Below are positions 1 to 6,846 of a stretch of DNA of 18,676 bases, in pieces. Numbering within the stretch: position 1 is the first letter of the stretch; every line of letters begins with the position of its first letter. Below the pieces are notes generated by a model. It had not been told where the DNA came from. It did not search any database and saw only the letters and a program-made list of their open reading frames with translations. A program made the position numbers and the translations under genes. The stretch is from an uncultured Coriobacteriaceae bacterium. Its GTDB lineage: Bacteria > Actinomycetota > Coriobacteriia > Coriobacteriales > Eggerthellaceae. The stretch spans positions 1-18,676 of the forward strand of contig CAMORQ010000006.1 in the NCBI GenBank assembly GCA_946623915.1, read 5' to 3'.

Positions 1-659
1 TAGGTAATCTTGATGTTGAACGGCTCGCCTTCTACGAGTGCTACGGGGATCCCGCGCAGGGTAAAGGCCTTGCAAGCGTCGGTCAGAAGAGCCTCTTCAT
101 CTTCGGAAAGAGATTCGAAGACGCGCTTCAGAGCAGCGAGCTTGAAGCTCTGCGGCGTCTGGCCCTGATACATGTTCGCGCGGTCGGGGATGTCGTGTAT
201 GGTTTCGCCGTCCATGCTCTGCACGATGGTGTCGCTGGCCGCGATTACGGTGTCGCAGGCATCATAGGACTTAAGTGCCGCCAAGTTGCTTTGGATGATG
301 CGGTAGGTGACAAACGGGCGAACGGAGTCATGGGTGATGACGATGCCGTCTTCGTCAATCCCGTGGTTTTCTTCTATCCACGCGATGGCGTTCTGCACGG
401 TGGCAGAACGCGTCGACCCGCCAGCAGTGACCGCGATTTTTCCCTGTTCTCCCAAATACGATGCGATCATGTCCTTGGATGGTTCGACCCATTCGGGCGG
501 GCACAGAAGGAGCACCTGGTCTATCTCGTCTATTAAGGCGAATTTCTCTAGTGTATGGACGAACACGGGCTTGTCGTTTAGAAGCTGAAATTGCTTGGGC
601 TTATCAGTCGCACCCATGCGCGTGCCGTGTCCGCCTGCTAGTATCGCTGCGAAAATCAC
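1..659 (-). CDS. tarI: TarI-like ribitol-5-phosphate (alditol phosphate) cytidylyltransferase, 3' end cut by the window
   Basis: The family transfers CMP from CTP to an alditol phosphate, giving CDP-ribitol for wall teichoic acid; it acts in the cytoplasm. About 219 residues are present, against roughly 235-240 for the family, so only the C-terminus is missing. I translated it from a GTG at 659. It shows the nucleotidyltransferase loop LAGGHGTRMG (residues 7-16) with PKQF just after (21-24), the GGSTRSATVQNAI stretch (80-92), HDSVRPF (110-116) and a later YQGQTPQSF. The GQTPQSF and HD-SVRPF forms resemble TarI more than IspD, but the two families are homologous and the substrate is inferred. 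An AAAGG lies upstream of the GTG, somewhat far away. It is transcribed away from tagG. A reductase partner (TarJ) would be expected beyond the left edge but cannot be seen. Confidence 0.85.
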   Translation of the reverse strand, partial: MIFAAILAGGHGTRMGATDKPKQFQLLNDKPVFVHTLEKFALIDEIDQVLLLCPPEWVEPSKDMIASYLGEQGKIAVTAGGSTRSATVQNAIAWIEENHGIDEDGIVITHDSVRPFVTYRIIQSNLAALKSYDACDTVIAASDTIVQSMDGETIHDIPDRANMYQGQTPQSFKLAALKRVFESLSEDEEALLTDACKAFTLRGIPVALVEGEPFNIKIT

Positions 660-700
660 CGTGAGTCACCAACCTTTGCCAAGACGCATTGCTCTGCGCA

Positions 701-706
701 ATTATA
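701..706 (-). promoter_or_regulatory. Candidate -10 element for the tarI-like gene
   Basis: On the minus strand these bases read TATAAT, a perfect -10 hexamer, about 42 bases before the GTG start. No good -35 hexamer stands 16-18 bases upstream; the best is a CTAAAG-like sequence near 724-729. The position in a divergent intergenic region makes it plausible. Confidence 0.4.
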
Positions 707-880
707 TCCCATGGGCATCTTCGCTTTAGCGGAGTGCGGCGTGTGGTGTGTGTGGGTGTTTCAACTATTAACTGTGAACGATGCTTGCTGCGGTTAGCTT
801 CCTGTCGGCTGTCGACTGTTGGCTGGGGTCTGAGGAAGTGTAGCGAATGTGCCCATTCGTCTTCATGTCGCCATTTCGGG

Positions 881-886
881 TACAAT
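881..886 (+). promoter_or_regulatory. Candidate -10 element for tagGH
   Basis: TACAAT matches the -10 consensus in five of six positions and lies about 25 bases before the chosen ATG at 911. No recognisable -35 stands at the right distance. If used, transcription would begin near 893, leaving a very short leader and favouring ATG 911 over the TTG at 902. Confidence 0.3.
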
Positions 887-910
887 AGGCAGTCGTGAAG
901 TTTGCCGTCA

Positions 911-1744
911 ATGCAACAGATACGGAGTAGTGTGCTAAGCACTTTACGCACGATTCTCAAGGACAACTGGGAATGGCGCGGCCAGATTGTGCGGCTGTCG
1001 TTGTTCGAGTTGCGCAAAAAAAGCCGCGGTGCGGTTCTCTCGTGGGCATGGTTTTTCATTAAGCCCGCCATGTATATCTTTTGCTTCTGGTTTGCCCTCG
1101 AAATAGGTTTACGCGTGGGAAGCGGCAGCGCAGGTGGGCCGCCGTACATTCTATGGCTGTGCGCGGGCATCATCCCGTGGTTTTTCATGTCCGACATGAT
1201 CAACACGGGCTCGGACGTGCTTCATCGCTATCCGTATTTGGTGAACAAGATAAAATTCCCCCTCTCGGGCATTTCGGCCATCTTCACAGGCGCGACCATG
1301 ATTGTACAGTTGATGCTGATGGCTGTGCTGTTTGGCATTTACATAGTATGCGGCATGCCCTTCGACGTGTACCTCCTGCAGGTTCCTGTGCTGCTTGTGC
1401 TTTTGTTCATGTTCTGGGACGCGTTTTCCATTATGTTTTCTCAGTTGTCCGCATTGTCCAAGGACTTCGCTAATCTGATGAAGTCCTTCTCCACGCCCAT
1501 TTTCTGGCTTTCGGGCGTGCTGTTTCGCGTAGACAACATAGACAACGCCGTCATACATGCGGTGCTCGACTACAATCCGGTCACCTTTTTCACGAAGGCG
1601 TTCCGCGCTGCGTTCTACGACAAGTACTGGATTTGGGAAGATGTAGGCGCCATAGTAGGGTTCCTGGTCGTGTTCCTGATTACGATCTTGGTCATGGCGC
1701 TGATATACAAGAAGTTCAACGAGGAGGTGGCCGATGTCCTCTAA
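911..1744 (+). CDS. tagG: TagG-like ABC-2 type permease, wall teichoic acid / polysaccharide exporter
   Basis: This is the membrane half of a two-component ABC exporter that moves lipid-linked wall polymers from the inner to the outer face of the membrane. The 277-residue product fits the family length (about 260-280). It has a cytoplasmic N-terminus with amphipathic, basic residues (RLSLFELRKKSRG), then about six hydrophobic segments. The motif between the first helices, with PYILWLCAGIIPWFF followed by VNKIKFPLS, is typical of ABC-2 polysaccharide permeases. I chose ATG 911 over an in-frame TTG at 902 because the TTG has no room for a ribosome binding site; GTGAAG at 895-900 lies 10 bases before the ATG. 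Its 3' end overlaps the ATPase gene by 11 bases, so the two are translated together. Confidence 0.88.
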   Translation: MQQIRSSVLSTLRTILKDNWEWRGQIVRLSLFELRKKSRGAVLSWAWFFIKPAMYIFCFWFALEIGLRVGSGSAGGPPYILWLCAGIIPWFFMSDMINTGSDVLHRYPYLVNKIKFPLSGISAIFTGATMIVQLMLMAVLFGIYIVCGMPFDVYLLQVPVLLVLLFMFWDAFSIMFSQLSALSKDFANLMKSFSTPIFWLSGVLFRVDNIDNAVIHAVLDYNPVTFFTKAFRAAFYDKYWIWEDVGAIVGFLVVFLITILVMALIYKKFNEEVADVL

Positions 1745-2543
1745 AGACCAGACGGGCGCGGTTGCTCCGGCGTTGTCCGACGCAAAAGACCTTCATGTCG
1801 CGAGTGCAACTGGCGAAACCGCCATCCGGTTCGAGCATGTGACGAAGACGTACAAACTGTACAAGTCCGACCGGGGTCGCTTCCTCGGCATCTTCAACTA
1901 CCAGCGTAAAGGCGAATACCTGGGCAGCGTAAACGCAAACGACGACCTGTCATTCGAAATCAAGAAAGGCGAAGCGGTCGCCTTTTTGGGCCACAATGGC
2001 GCCGGTAAGTCCACGGCGTTGAAAATGATTACCGGTGTTGCGCATCCGACCAGCGGCAAAATCGAGGTGAACGGACGCGTGAGCGCGTTGCTCGAGCTGC
2101 AAGCGGGTTTCGACGCCACGCTCACGGGTCGCGAAAATATCGGGTTGCGCGGTCAGATCATCGGGCTGTCCAAAGCCGAAATCGCCCGTATCGAGCCCGA
2201 AGTGGAGGAATTCGCCGATTTGGGCCTCTATATCGATCAGCCCATGAAGAACTATTCTTCCGGCATGAAGGCGCGACTCGGATTCGCTTTCGCCGTCGCC
2301 ATTGACCCGGAAATCCTCGTTGTGGACGAGGCGCTTTCGGTGGGGGACAAGGCGTTCCAGAAGAAGTGCATCGAGCGCATCCGCGACATCATGATGGACG
2401 AAGACGTCACGGTGCTTTTTGTTACGCATTCTCCTGGGACCGCCAAGCAGTTCTGCAGCCGCGGTATCGTGCTCGACAAGGGCAAGAAGGTCTTCGACGG
2501 AACTATCGACGATGCCACGGAGTTCTACGAAGCGAACTACTAG
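1734..2543 (+). CDS. tagH: TagH-like ABC transporter ATPase, teichoic acid export
   Basis: This ATPase drives export of the wall polymer through the TagG-like permease. All nucleotide-binding elements are visible in 269 residues: Walker A GHNGAGKS (86-93), a signature-type YSSGMKARLGFA (174-185), Walker B ILVVDEA (194-200) and the H-loop VTHS (230-233). The ELQAGFDATLTGRENI stretch after Walker A is characteristic of the TagH/Wzt polysaccharide-exporter ATPases. The start ATG at 1734 lies inside the end of tagG, and the GAGGAGG at 1721-1727 serves as ribosome binding site. Bacillus subtilis TagH is about twice as long because of a C-terminal extension; this protein ends right after the ATPase domain, as do many actinobacterial versions. 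A roughly 30-residue N-terminal extension precedes the domain. Confidence 0.9.
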   Translation: MSSKDQTGAVAPALSDAKDLHVASATGETAIRFEHVTKTYKLYKSDRGRFLGIFNYQRKGEYLGSVNANDDLSFEIKKGEAVAFLGHNGAGKSTALKMITGVAHPTSGKIEVNGRVSALLELQAGFDATLTGRENIGLRGQIIGLSKAEIARIEPEVEEFADLGLYIDQPMKNYSSGMKARLGFAFAVAIDPEILVVDEALSVGDKAFQKKCIERIRDIMMDEDVTVLFVTHSPGTAKQFCSRGIVLDKGKKVFDGTIDDATEFYEANY

Positions 2544-2558
2544 GCCGTGGATTCTGCG

Positions 2559-2574
2559 CGATGCGGCCGCATCG
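2559..2574. repeat. Perfect 16-bp palindrome just downstream of tagH
   Basis: CGATGCGGCCGCATCG reads the same on both strands and starts 16 bases after the tagH stop codon. As RNA it could form a 6-bp stem with a GGCC loop, but no T-run follows, so intrinsic termination is doubtful. It may be a protein-binding site or chance. Confidence 0.35.
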
Positions 2575-2617
2575 ATGGGCTTGCTTAAAGGGCGTGCGTT
2601 CGTGATTGTGGCGGGTG

Positions 2618-2637
2618 GTCCAGATTATCGGCTGGAC
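2618..2637 (+). terminator. Possible hairpin terminator between tagH and hipB
   Basis: GTCCAG and CTGGAC form a 6-bp stem around an 8-base loop, extendable by two wobble pairs, followed by TGTTCTC, which is only weakly T-rich. It is the best candidate for ending the tagGH transcript before the hipB promoter, but the weak tail keeps confidence low. Confidence 0.25.
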
Positions 2638-2720
2638 TGTTCTCGACAAGCCTATTCCGGCAAGGTCCGTCTCGGGTAATCCTGTCAAAATGCTTACGAA
2701 GCCGGTTCGGCGAAGAAATA

Positions 2721-2807
2721 ACGTATAGGTAACCTTTGTAGAATTCCATCAATTGATTACCTATACGTACTCTGTGCTACCATAAACGCATAGAATTACC
2801 TATATGT
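2721..2807 (+). promoter_or_regulatory. Operator-like array: three copies of a 12-bp element before hipBA
   Basis: ACGTATAGGTAA at 2721-2732 is the exact reverse complement of TTACCTATACGT at 2757-2768. A third copy, TTACCTATATGT at 2796-2807, differs by one base and is in direct orientation to the second. Start-to-start spacings are 36 and 39 bases. HipB-family repressors are known to bind several inverted-repeat operators upstream of their own operon, so this is the natural candidate for HipB or HipAB autoregulation. The identity of the binder is inferred; the repeats are directly visible. The second copy falls in the spacer of the candidate hipB promoter, and the third would lie in the leader close to the start codon. 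Confidence 0.7.
2753..2783 (+). promoter_or_regulatory. Candidate hipBA promoter
   Basis: A TTGATT (-35-like, 2753-2758) and a TGC-TACCAT (extended -10, 2775-2783) are separated by a 19-base spacer that contains the second operator copy. An alternative -10 is TAGAAT at 2791-2796. Either would be blocked by a repressor bound to the repeats. The hexamers are imperfect. Confidence 0.35.
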
Positions 2808-2821
2808 ATCATCGGAGTCTT

Positions 2822-3049
2822 ATGAAGAGCAGCTTTTCCATTATGTACGACATGGGTCAGATTGGTTCTGCGCTGCGTCGGCGCCGCCGCGAATTAGGGT
2901 ACACGCAAGCGGATATTGCGATGTTCTGCGGATTCAGCAAGCGTCTTATTGGCGAAATTGAGCGTGGGCGGGGTACGGTCGGTATTGAAAAGGTACTTCG
3001 TTATGCCAACGGCGTCGGGATAGATTTTGCGCTTGTGGGTCGGGGGTAG
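2822..3049 (+). CDS. hipB: HipB-like antitoxin, XRE-family helix-turn-helix repressor
   Basis: HipB proteins neutralise the HipA kinase and repress their own operon. From ATG 2822 the product has 75 residues; the helix-turn-helix is clear in the run GSALRRRRRELGYTQADIA, then MFCGFSKRLIGEIERGRG, followed by a short third-helix region and the end DFALVGRG. An in-frame ATG at 2804 would add six residues, but it lies inside the third operator copy and has no ribosome binding site. The start at 2822 has GGAG at 2814-2817, slightly close. ATG 2843 is a further alternative. The stop is 3 bases before hipA, the standard antitoxin-first order. Function is supported by the fold and by the neighbour. 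Confidence 0.85.
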   Translation: MKSSFSIMYDMGQIGSALRRRRRELGYTQADIAMFCGFSKRLIGEIERGRGTVGIEKVLRYANGVGIDFALVGRG

Positions 3050-3052
3050 CCG

Positions 3053-4363
3053 ATGGAGGGGACCCTGCATGTTTTTCGTGACAACTACGATAGTTTTCAG
3101 CTCGTAGGAACACTCGAGCCCGATGCCGCCGCGCTGTGTTTTCGCTACGATGCTGCATATGACGGACCCGCTGTCTCCCTGTCGCTCCCTTTGCAGGACG
3201 AACCGTTTTCGCCTCATGCAACCGAGGCTTTCTTTTCGGGCTTGGTACCAGAAGGGGACACCCGAGCAAGCTTTATACGCACGCTGCGGACCGAGCCGGA
3301 CGATTTTGCCTCCTTGCTTGCTCGTTTGAATGACGAAAGCGCGGGCGGTTTGGTTTTCTCTACGGATAGAAACATGGCGCCAAAGGGTGCATACGTGCCT
3401 GTGGAAGAGGGGTTTTTCGAGCGCTTTGCTGCGAGGCCCCAGGCTGTGGCCGTGGAAACGATGGGCAAAACCCGTCTCTCTCTTTCGGGGGCGGTGGCCA
3501 AAGTTGGCCTGTATCGCAATCCCGAGACGGGCGCATGGTACTATCCTGAGGGCACCGCGCCCTCAACGCATATTGTCAAGGCGGGAAGCGACTTGTTTCC
3601 CTACGAAGTGATTAACGAGGCGCTTTGCATGGGCGCGGCGAAACGCTGCGGGTATCCGGTCGCCGACTGCGAGGTTATTGATGTTGGCAACGGAAAGCGA
3701 CTCCTAGCAGTCGAGCGTTTCGACAGGGTCTTTCCTGAAAATTATCGTACGGTCGATGGGGCGCCCCGGCCGTTTCGCCTGCATCAGGAGGATCTATGCC
3801 AGGCAAAGGGCTGGAAGCCGCATCAGAAATACGAGCCTACTGAAGGCGGGTATCTTGAACATGCGATGACTGTCATCTCCCGCTCGTGTGCGAATGCGTT
3901 TGGCGAGCGCAGTCTCATGGTCTCCAATGTGCTGTTCGACTATTTAGTCGGCAATTGCGACAATCATCTGAAGAACTATTCTCTGCTCCTTAACAAGGAT
4001 TGGGCCGGGTGCGAGCTGTCGCCTCGCTACGACATTCTATCCACGGTCCTTTATCCAAATCTGTATACGGAGATGGGCATCTCGCTTTCGGCGAGCAGGA
4101 GCATTGTCGGCTTGACTAAATCAGACGTGGTAACTGCAATAGAACGGACGCTGAGGAATGTACCTATGGGCATGGCTTCGTTGAACGAAGATGCGGAAAA
4201 GCTTCCCGACGCCTTGTCGGACACGGCGCATGAACTTGCAGCGCAAGGGATGCGTGGAGCTTCGCGCGTCGCCGATTTAATCACTCGAGGCGTAAAGGCG
4301 CGTGCCGCCTTCGAATTCGACACTTCGGTGGCTCTTTCGCTGCAGTTGGATAGGATGGAGTAA
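3053..4363 (+). CDS. hipA: HipA-like serine/threonine kinase toxin
   Basis: HipA kinases phosphorylate translation factors (glutamyl-tRNA synthetase in E. coli) and slow growth, promoting persistence. At 436 residues it is nearly the length of E. coli HipA (440). The N-terminal 'couple' domain contains FFSGLVPEGDTR (60-71). The phosphate-binding loop is RLSLSGAVAKVGL (141-153), in which S143 aligns with the autophosphorylated S150 of E. coli HipA. Further along are HIVKAG with K176, the probable ATP lysine; LVGNCDNHLKN (298-308) with catalytic D303 and N308; and PRYDILS (324-330) with metal-binding D327. All key residues are present, so the toxin looks intact. It begins 3 bases after hipB and ends 2 bases before the next gene, whose ribosome binding site lies inside the hipA 3' end. 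The target is not predictable from the sequence. Confidence 0.92.
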   Translation: MEGTLHVFRDNYDSFQLVGTLEPDAAALCFRYDAAYDGPAVSLSLPLQDEPFSPHATEAFFSGLVPEGDTRASFIRTLRTEPDDFASLLARLNDESAGGLVFSTDRNMAPKGAYVPVEEGFFERFAARPQAVAVETMGKTRLSLSGAVAKVGLYRNPETGAWYYPEGTAPSTHIVKAGSDLFPYEVINEALCMGAAKRCGYPVADCEVIDVGNGKRLLAVERFDRVFPENYRTVDGAPRPFRLHQEDLCQAKGWKPHQKYEPTEGGYLEHAMTVISRSCANAFGERSLMVSNVLFDYLVGNCDNHLKNYSLLLNKDWAGCELSPRYDILSTVLYPNLYTEMGISLSASRSIVGLTKSDVVTAIERTLRNVPMGMASLNEDAEKLPDALSDTAHELAAQGMRGASRVADLITRGVKARAAFEFDTSVALSLQLDRME

Positions 4364-4365
4364 CC

Positions 4366-6558
4366 ATGGCGCAGCCAAAACCGCAGTCAAAACTCGTGTA
4401 CCGAATCAAGCGCATCATGAAAGACATCGCGCTCGATTCGTTGTTTCCGCGGCTCTACGAGAAGGCGGTGCGGGAGTGTCCCGAACCGCACAGGGTCGTT
4501 TTCTTAGAAACCAAAGAGTCGGTCATGCCGCAGGCTATGCGCCACATATGGGAACGCATCCTTTCCGAGACCAGCTACGAAGTGGAATTCATCACGCTGC
4601 GGCAGAACAATTCCAGCATCCCGCGCTACTACGTGAACTGCCGCGACGTCGTGCCTAAACTGGCGCAAGCGAGCCATATCTTCCTGTGCGATGCTTCAGA
4701 TTTGGTCAGTGCGATGCCTTTGCGTCCTGAGACGAAGGTCGTGCAGCTCTGGCATGGCGCAGGCGCGTTCAAGAAGTGGGGTATGAGCACCGCTGATTCG
4801 AAGTTCGGCGAGTCGCGCGCCGATCAGCTCCGCCATCCGTTTTACGGCAATCTGGATTTGGTGTGTGTTAGCAGCCCCGAAGTCGTGTGGGCCTACGAAG
4901 AGGCTATGGCGCTGGGGGCTGCACAGGGAAGTCCGGACGTGGTGCAACCAGTCGGTGTAGCCGCGACCGACGTGTTTTTCGATGACGCGTTCCTCGAAAA
5001 TGCGCGGCGTACGGTGGAGTCGGTTGTTCCTGAATCGCGTGGCAAGAAGATTGTGCTGTACATGCCCACGTTCCGTGGACGGGTGCGTTTTGCCGAAGGT
5101 CCTGACGAGCTCGATATCGCCGCAATGCAGCACGCGCTTGCCGACGAGTGGGTTTTTCTAGCGCGCCACCATCCGTACGTGAAGAATCCGCCCGCCATTC
5201 CCGACGCGTGCGCCTCGTTCGCGTTCGATGTGAGCGGTCAGGAGCGTCTGGGGCCCGAGGTGTTGCTGGCCAGCGCCGATGCGCTGATCACGGATTACTC
5301 GTCGATTGTGTTTGACTACAGCCTCCTCGGCCGTCCAGCGTGCTTTTTTGCGTTCGACCGCGATTCCTATGTGGATTGGCGGGGGTTCTACTACGAATAC
5401 GAGGACATGGTGCCCGGTCCCGTGTTCACCAGTAGCGATCAGGTCCTCGATTGGCTTTCTCATGTGGACGAGCGGTTCGAAGGCGCGCACGTGGAGGCAT
5501 TCCGGCAGCGGTTTATGGCATCGTGCGACGGGCATAGCGTGGACCGCATCTTCGATTTTGCATTCGGCGACGAATGGCGTCGCAGGCGCCGCCCAGCTGC
5601 TAAGGATGTTCTTGCAGAAGCCGGCGTAGGTGACATCGATATCAGCATCGTCATCCCTGCGCACAACGCAGAGTGTACGATCGGGAGGGCCCTCGAACGT
5701 GTAGCTGCGCAGACCTACGACCATACTCGCATGGAGTGCATCGTCGTAGACGATGGCTCGGACGATTCCACGGCAGATGTGGTGCGCGAATACGTCAACC
5801 AGGAGTCGACGCTTTTCAGGCTCGTGTGCAGCGAAACGTGCAGCGGGTCTCCGGCGGCTCCGCGCAACATTGGGCTCGGAGAGGCGCGCGGCACCTACGT
5901 GTTCTTCCACGATGCGGACGACTATTTGGAGCCAGATGCGGTCGAACGCATGTTGAACAATGCAGTGAACTGGGGAAGCGATGTGCTGTTGGTGAAAATG
6001 TTCGACGATGACAACCGCGGGCTGCCCCAGTCGATGTTCGGCTACAGCCAGCCGACTGCCGACAAGTACCGCAGCAAGGTCATGTGGAGCTTCGCGCCGA
6101 TCAAGCTGTTTAGACGCTCTCTTGTGCAGGACCTGCGCTTCCCTGACGACATGCCCGAAGACATCTTGTTCGTGCTGCAGGCCTACGTTGGTGCGAAAGT
6201 GGTTAGCGTGGCGGCGGACGGCGACTACTATCACGCCACGCTCGGCGGCGGTGCCCACGAGTCCGAATTAACCTGGGATGACATAGACTCGAATTTGCGA
6301 GCGTATGCCGACATCTTTGCGTTCATCGATGCCAACGTGCCCGACGGCGACCGCGATCCCGTGCTGATGCGTCGTCTGTTCTGGCGCGACATCTACCGGA
6401 CGTTTCTGGCGATTGCGGACGAAGAACGCACAGACCCCGTTGCAGCTAAAGCGCACCACGATGCGCTCGTGCGGCTTGCGAAACCTTACTGGCGCGAAGG
6501 AATGTACGCCACATGCCCTGAAGACGTGCGTGCCGTGCTCGTAAATGCGTTTGCCTAA
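4366..6558 (+). CDS. Bifunctional CDP-glycerol-type glycerophosphotransferase (N-terminal) + family 2 glycosyltransferase (C-terminal)
   Basis: The N-terminal half (about 45-400) belongs to the TagB/TagF family, which transfers alditol-phosphate from a CDP-alditol onto a growing wall polymer at the cytoplasmic membrane face. Visible motifs are VVQLWHGAGAFKKWG (125-139, with H130), YMPTFRG (232-238), ARHHPY (266-271) and LITDYSSIVFDY (307-318). The C-terminal part (about 425-730) is a GT-A glycosyltransferase: DISIVIPAHN (425-434), VDDGSDDS (461-468), RNIGLGEARG (500-509) and the metal-binding FFHDADD (513-519). It would add a sugar to the linkage unit or backbone. An arginine run (405-409) marks the linker. 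ATG 4366 is preceded by GGATGGAG inside the 3' end of hipA, so translation probably follows that gene. Whether the alditol is glycerol or ribitol cannot be read from the sequence; the TarI-like gene favours ribitol. Confidence 0.88.
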   Translation: MAQPKPQSKLVYRIKRIMKDIALDSLFPRLYEKAVRECPEPHRVVFLETKESVMPQAMRHIWERILSETSYEVEFITLRQNNSSIPRYYVNCRDVVPKLAQASHIFLCDASDLVSAMPLRPETKVVQLWHGAGAFKKWGMSTADSKFGESRADQLRHPFYGNLDLVCVSSPEVVWAYEEAMALGAAQGSPDVVQPVGVAATDVFFDDAFLENARRTVESVVPESRGKKIVLYMPTFRGRVRFAEGPDELDIAAMQHALADEWVFLARHHPYVKNPPAIPDACASFAFDVSGQERLGPEVLLASADALITDYSSIVFDYSLLGRPACFFAFDRDSYVDWRGFYYEYEDMVPGPVFTSSDQVLDWLSHVDERFEGAHVEAFRQRFMASCDGHSVDRIFDFAFGDEWRRRRRPAAKDVLAEAGVGDIDISIVIPAHNAECTIGRALERVAAQTYDHTRMECIVVDDGSDDSTADVVREYVNQESTLFRLVCSETCSGSPAAPRNIGLGEARGTYVFFHDADDYLEPDAVERMLNNAVNWGSDVLLVKMFDDDNRGLPQSMFGYSQPTADKYRSKVMWSFAPIKLFRRSLVQDLRFPDDMPEDILFVLQAYVGAKVVSVAADGDYYHATLGGGAHESELTWDDIDSNLRAYADIFAFIDANVPDGDRDPVLMRRLFWRDIYRTFLAIADEERTDPVAAKAHHDALVRLAKPYWREGMYATCPEDVRAVLVNAFA

Positions 6559-6661
6559 GGATTGAACCAATGCTTCGAAACGGCCTAATCCCCGCTAGGG
6601 TAAGTGGCACGCGTTGAGTCCACGTCGCTATCGTGCAGTGACAGTTCGTTGCTTTCTGAAC

Positions 6662-6687
6662 GCGCCAACTGCGTTTCAGTTGGGCGC
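6662..6687. terminator. Strong hairpin, possible terminator
   Basis: GCGCCAACTG and CAGTTGGGCGC pair as a 10-bp stem with one bulged G and a 5-base CGTTT loop. It lies about 100 bases after the stop of the upstream gene. There is no T-run on either side, so it may be a rho-assisted end, an RNA-stabilising hairpin or a protein site rather than a classical terminator. Confidence 0.35.
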
Positions 6688-6748
6688 TGAGGGTGGCCTA
6701 AGGGGATTGTGGATACTGTTGCCGCCTGAGTGTTCGCGGTTTTGGCAA

Positions 6749-6757
6749 TGATATCAT
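6749..6757 (+). promoter_or_regulatory. Candidate extended -10 promoter for the operon starting at 6847
   Basis: TGATATCAT combines the TGn extension with TATCAT, a five-of-six -10 match. No -35 consensus is visible. Transcription would begin near 6764, giving a leader of about 83 bases that contains the structured element at 6777-6821. Confidence 0.4.
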
Positions 6758-6776
6758 TAGCAAAATACTACGGATT

Positions 6777-6821
6777 GCTATTCAACGCCTGCCATCAGGC
6801 AAGCGTTTGTTTCTGAATAGC
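6777..6821 (+). promoter_or_regulatory. Structured 5' leader element
   Basis: GCTATTCA (6777-6784) and TGAATAGC (6814-6821) are perfect complements, an 8-bp outer stem. Inside it GCCTG (6787-6791) and CAGGC (6796-6800) form a 5-bp stem with a CCAT loop, and an alternative AACGC/GCGTT pairing (6784-6788 with 6803-6807) competes with part of both. A short T-rich stretch (6806-6812) lies between the inner and outer stems. The ribosome binding site follows 13 bases later. Alternative pairings suggest possible control of transcription or translation, but no known riboswitch class is recognised. Confidence 0.4.
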
Positions 6822-6846
6822 GCTTTGGTGCCGAGAGGATCAATGG

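Larger units (their letters stand above)
660..910. other. Divergent intergenic region between tarI and tagG
   Basis: These 251 bases separate the two divergent wall-polymer transcripts and must hold both promoters. Apart from the two -10-like hexamers listed separately I see no convincing gene. The open frames crossing it lack a ribosome binding site and any recognisable protein pattern. There is GT-rich sequence around 740-760 but no clear repeat or operator. Confidence 0.6.
2544..2821. other. Intergenic region between tagH and hipB
   Basis: These 278 bases hold, in order, the 16-bp palindrome, the possible terminator hairpin, a featureless stretch, and then a clearly more AT-rich segment (from about 2717) with the three operator-like repeats and the candidate hipB promoter. 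I see no gene: open frames here have no ribosome binding site or family resemblance. Confidence 0.6.
6559..6846. other. Intergenic region between the two transferase genes
   Basis: These 288 bases carry a long hairpin (6662-6687), a candidate extended -10 promoter (6749-6757), and a structured leader (6777-6821) before the next ribosome binding site. A 15-codon frame starting at 6570 is too short to support. The region therefore looks like a transcription-unit boundary. Confidence 0.6.

Noticed and set aside
1..659. IspD of the MEP isoprenoid pathway as the identity of the first gene
   Set aside because: The GQTPQSF and HDSVRPF forms and the wall-polymer neighbours fit TarI better. The two families are homologous, so this remains a possibility, but a minor one.
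604..1206. 200-codon minus-strand frame crossing the tarI-tagG gap
   Set aside because: It overlaps the starts of both real genes and shows no recognisable domain; a start inside tagG is not credible.
2559..2574. 16-bp palindrome as an intrinsic terminator
   Set aside because: The stem is short once a loop is allowed and no T-run follows. It is listed as a palindrome only.
5158..6258. 366-codon open frame on the minus strand
   Set aside because: It is antisense to the glycerophosphotransferase + GT2 gene, whose motifs are unmistakable on the plus strand. The minus-strand product resembles no family.
6570..6617. 15-codon frame after the first transferase
   Set aside because: It is too short, only weakly supported by an upstream AAGG, and has no coupling to a neighbour.
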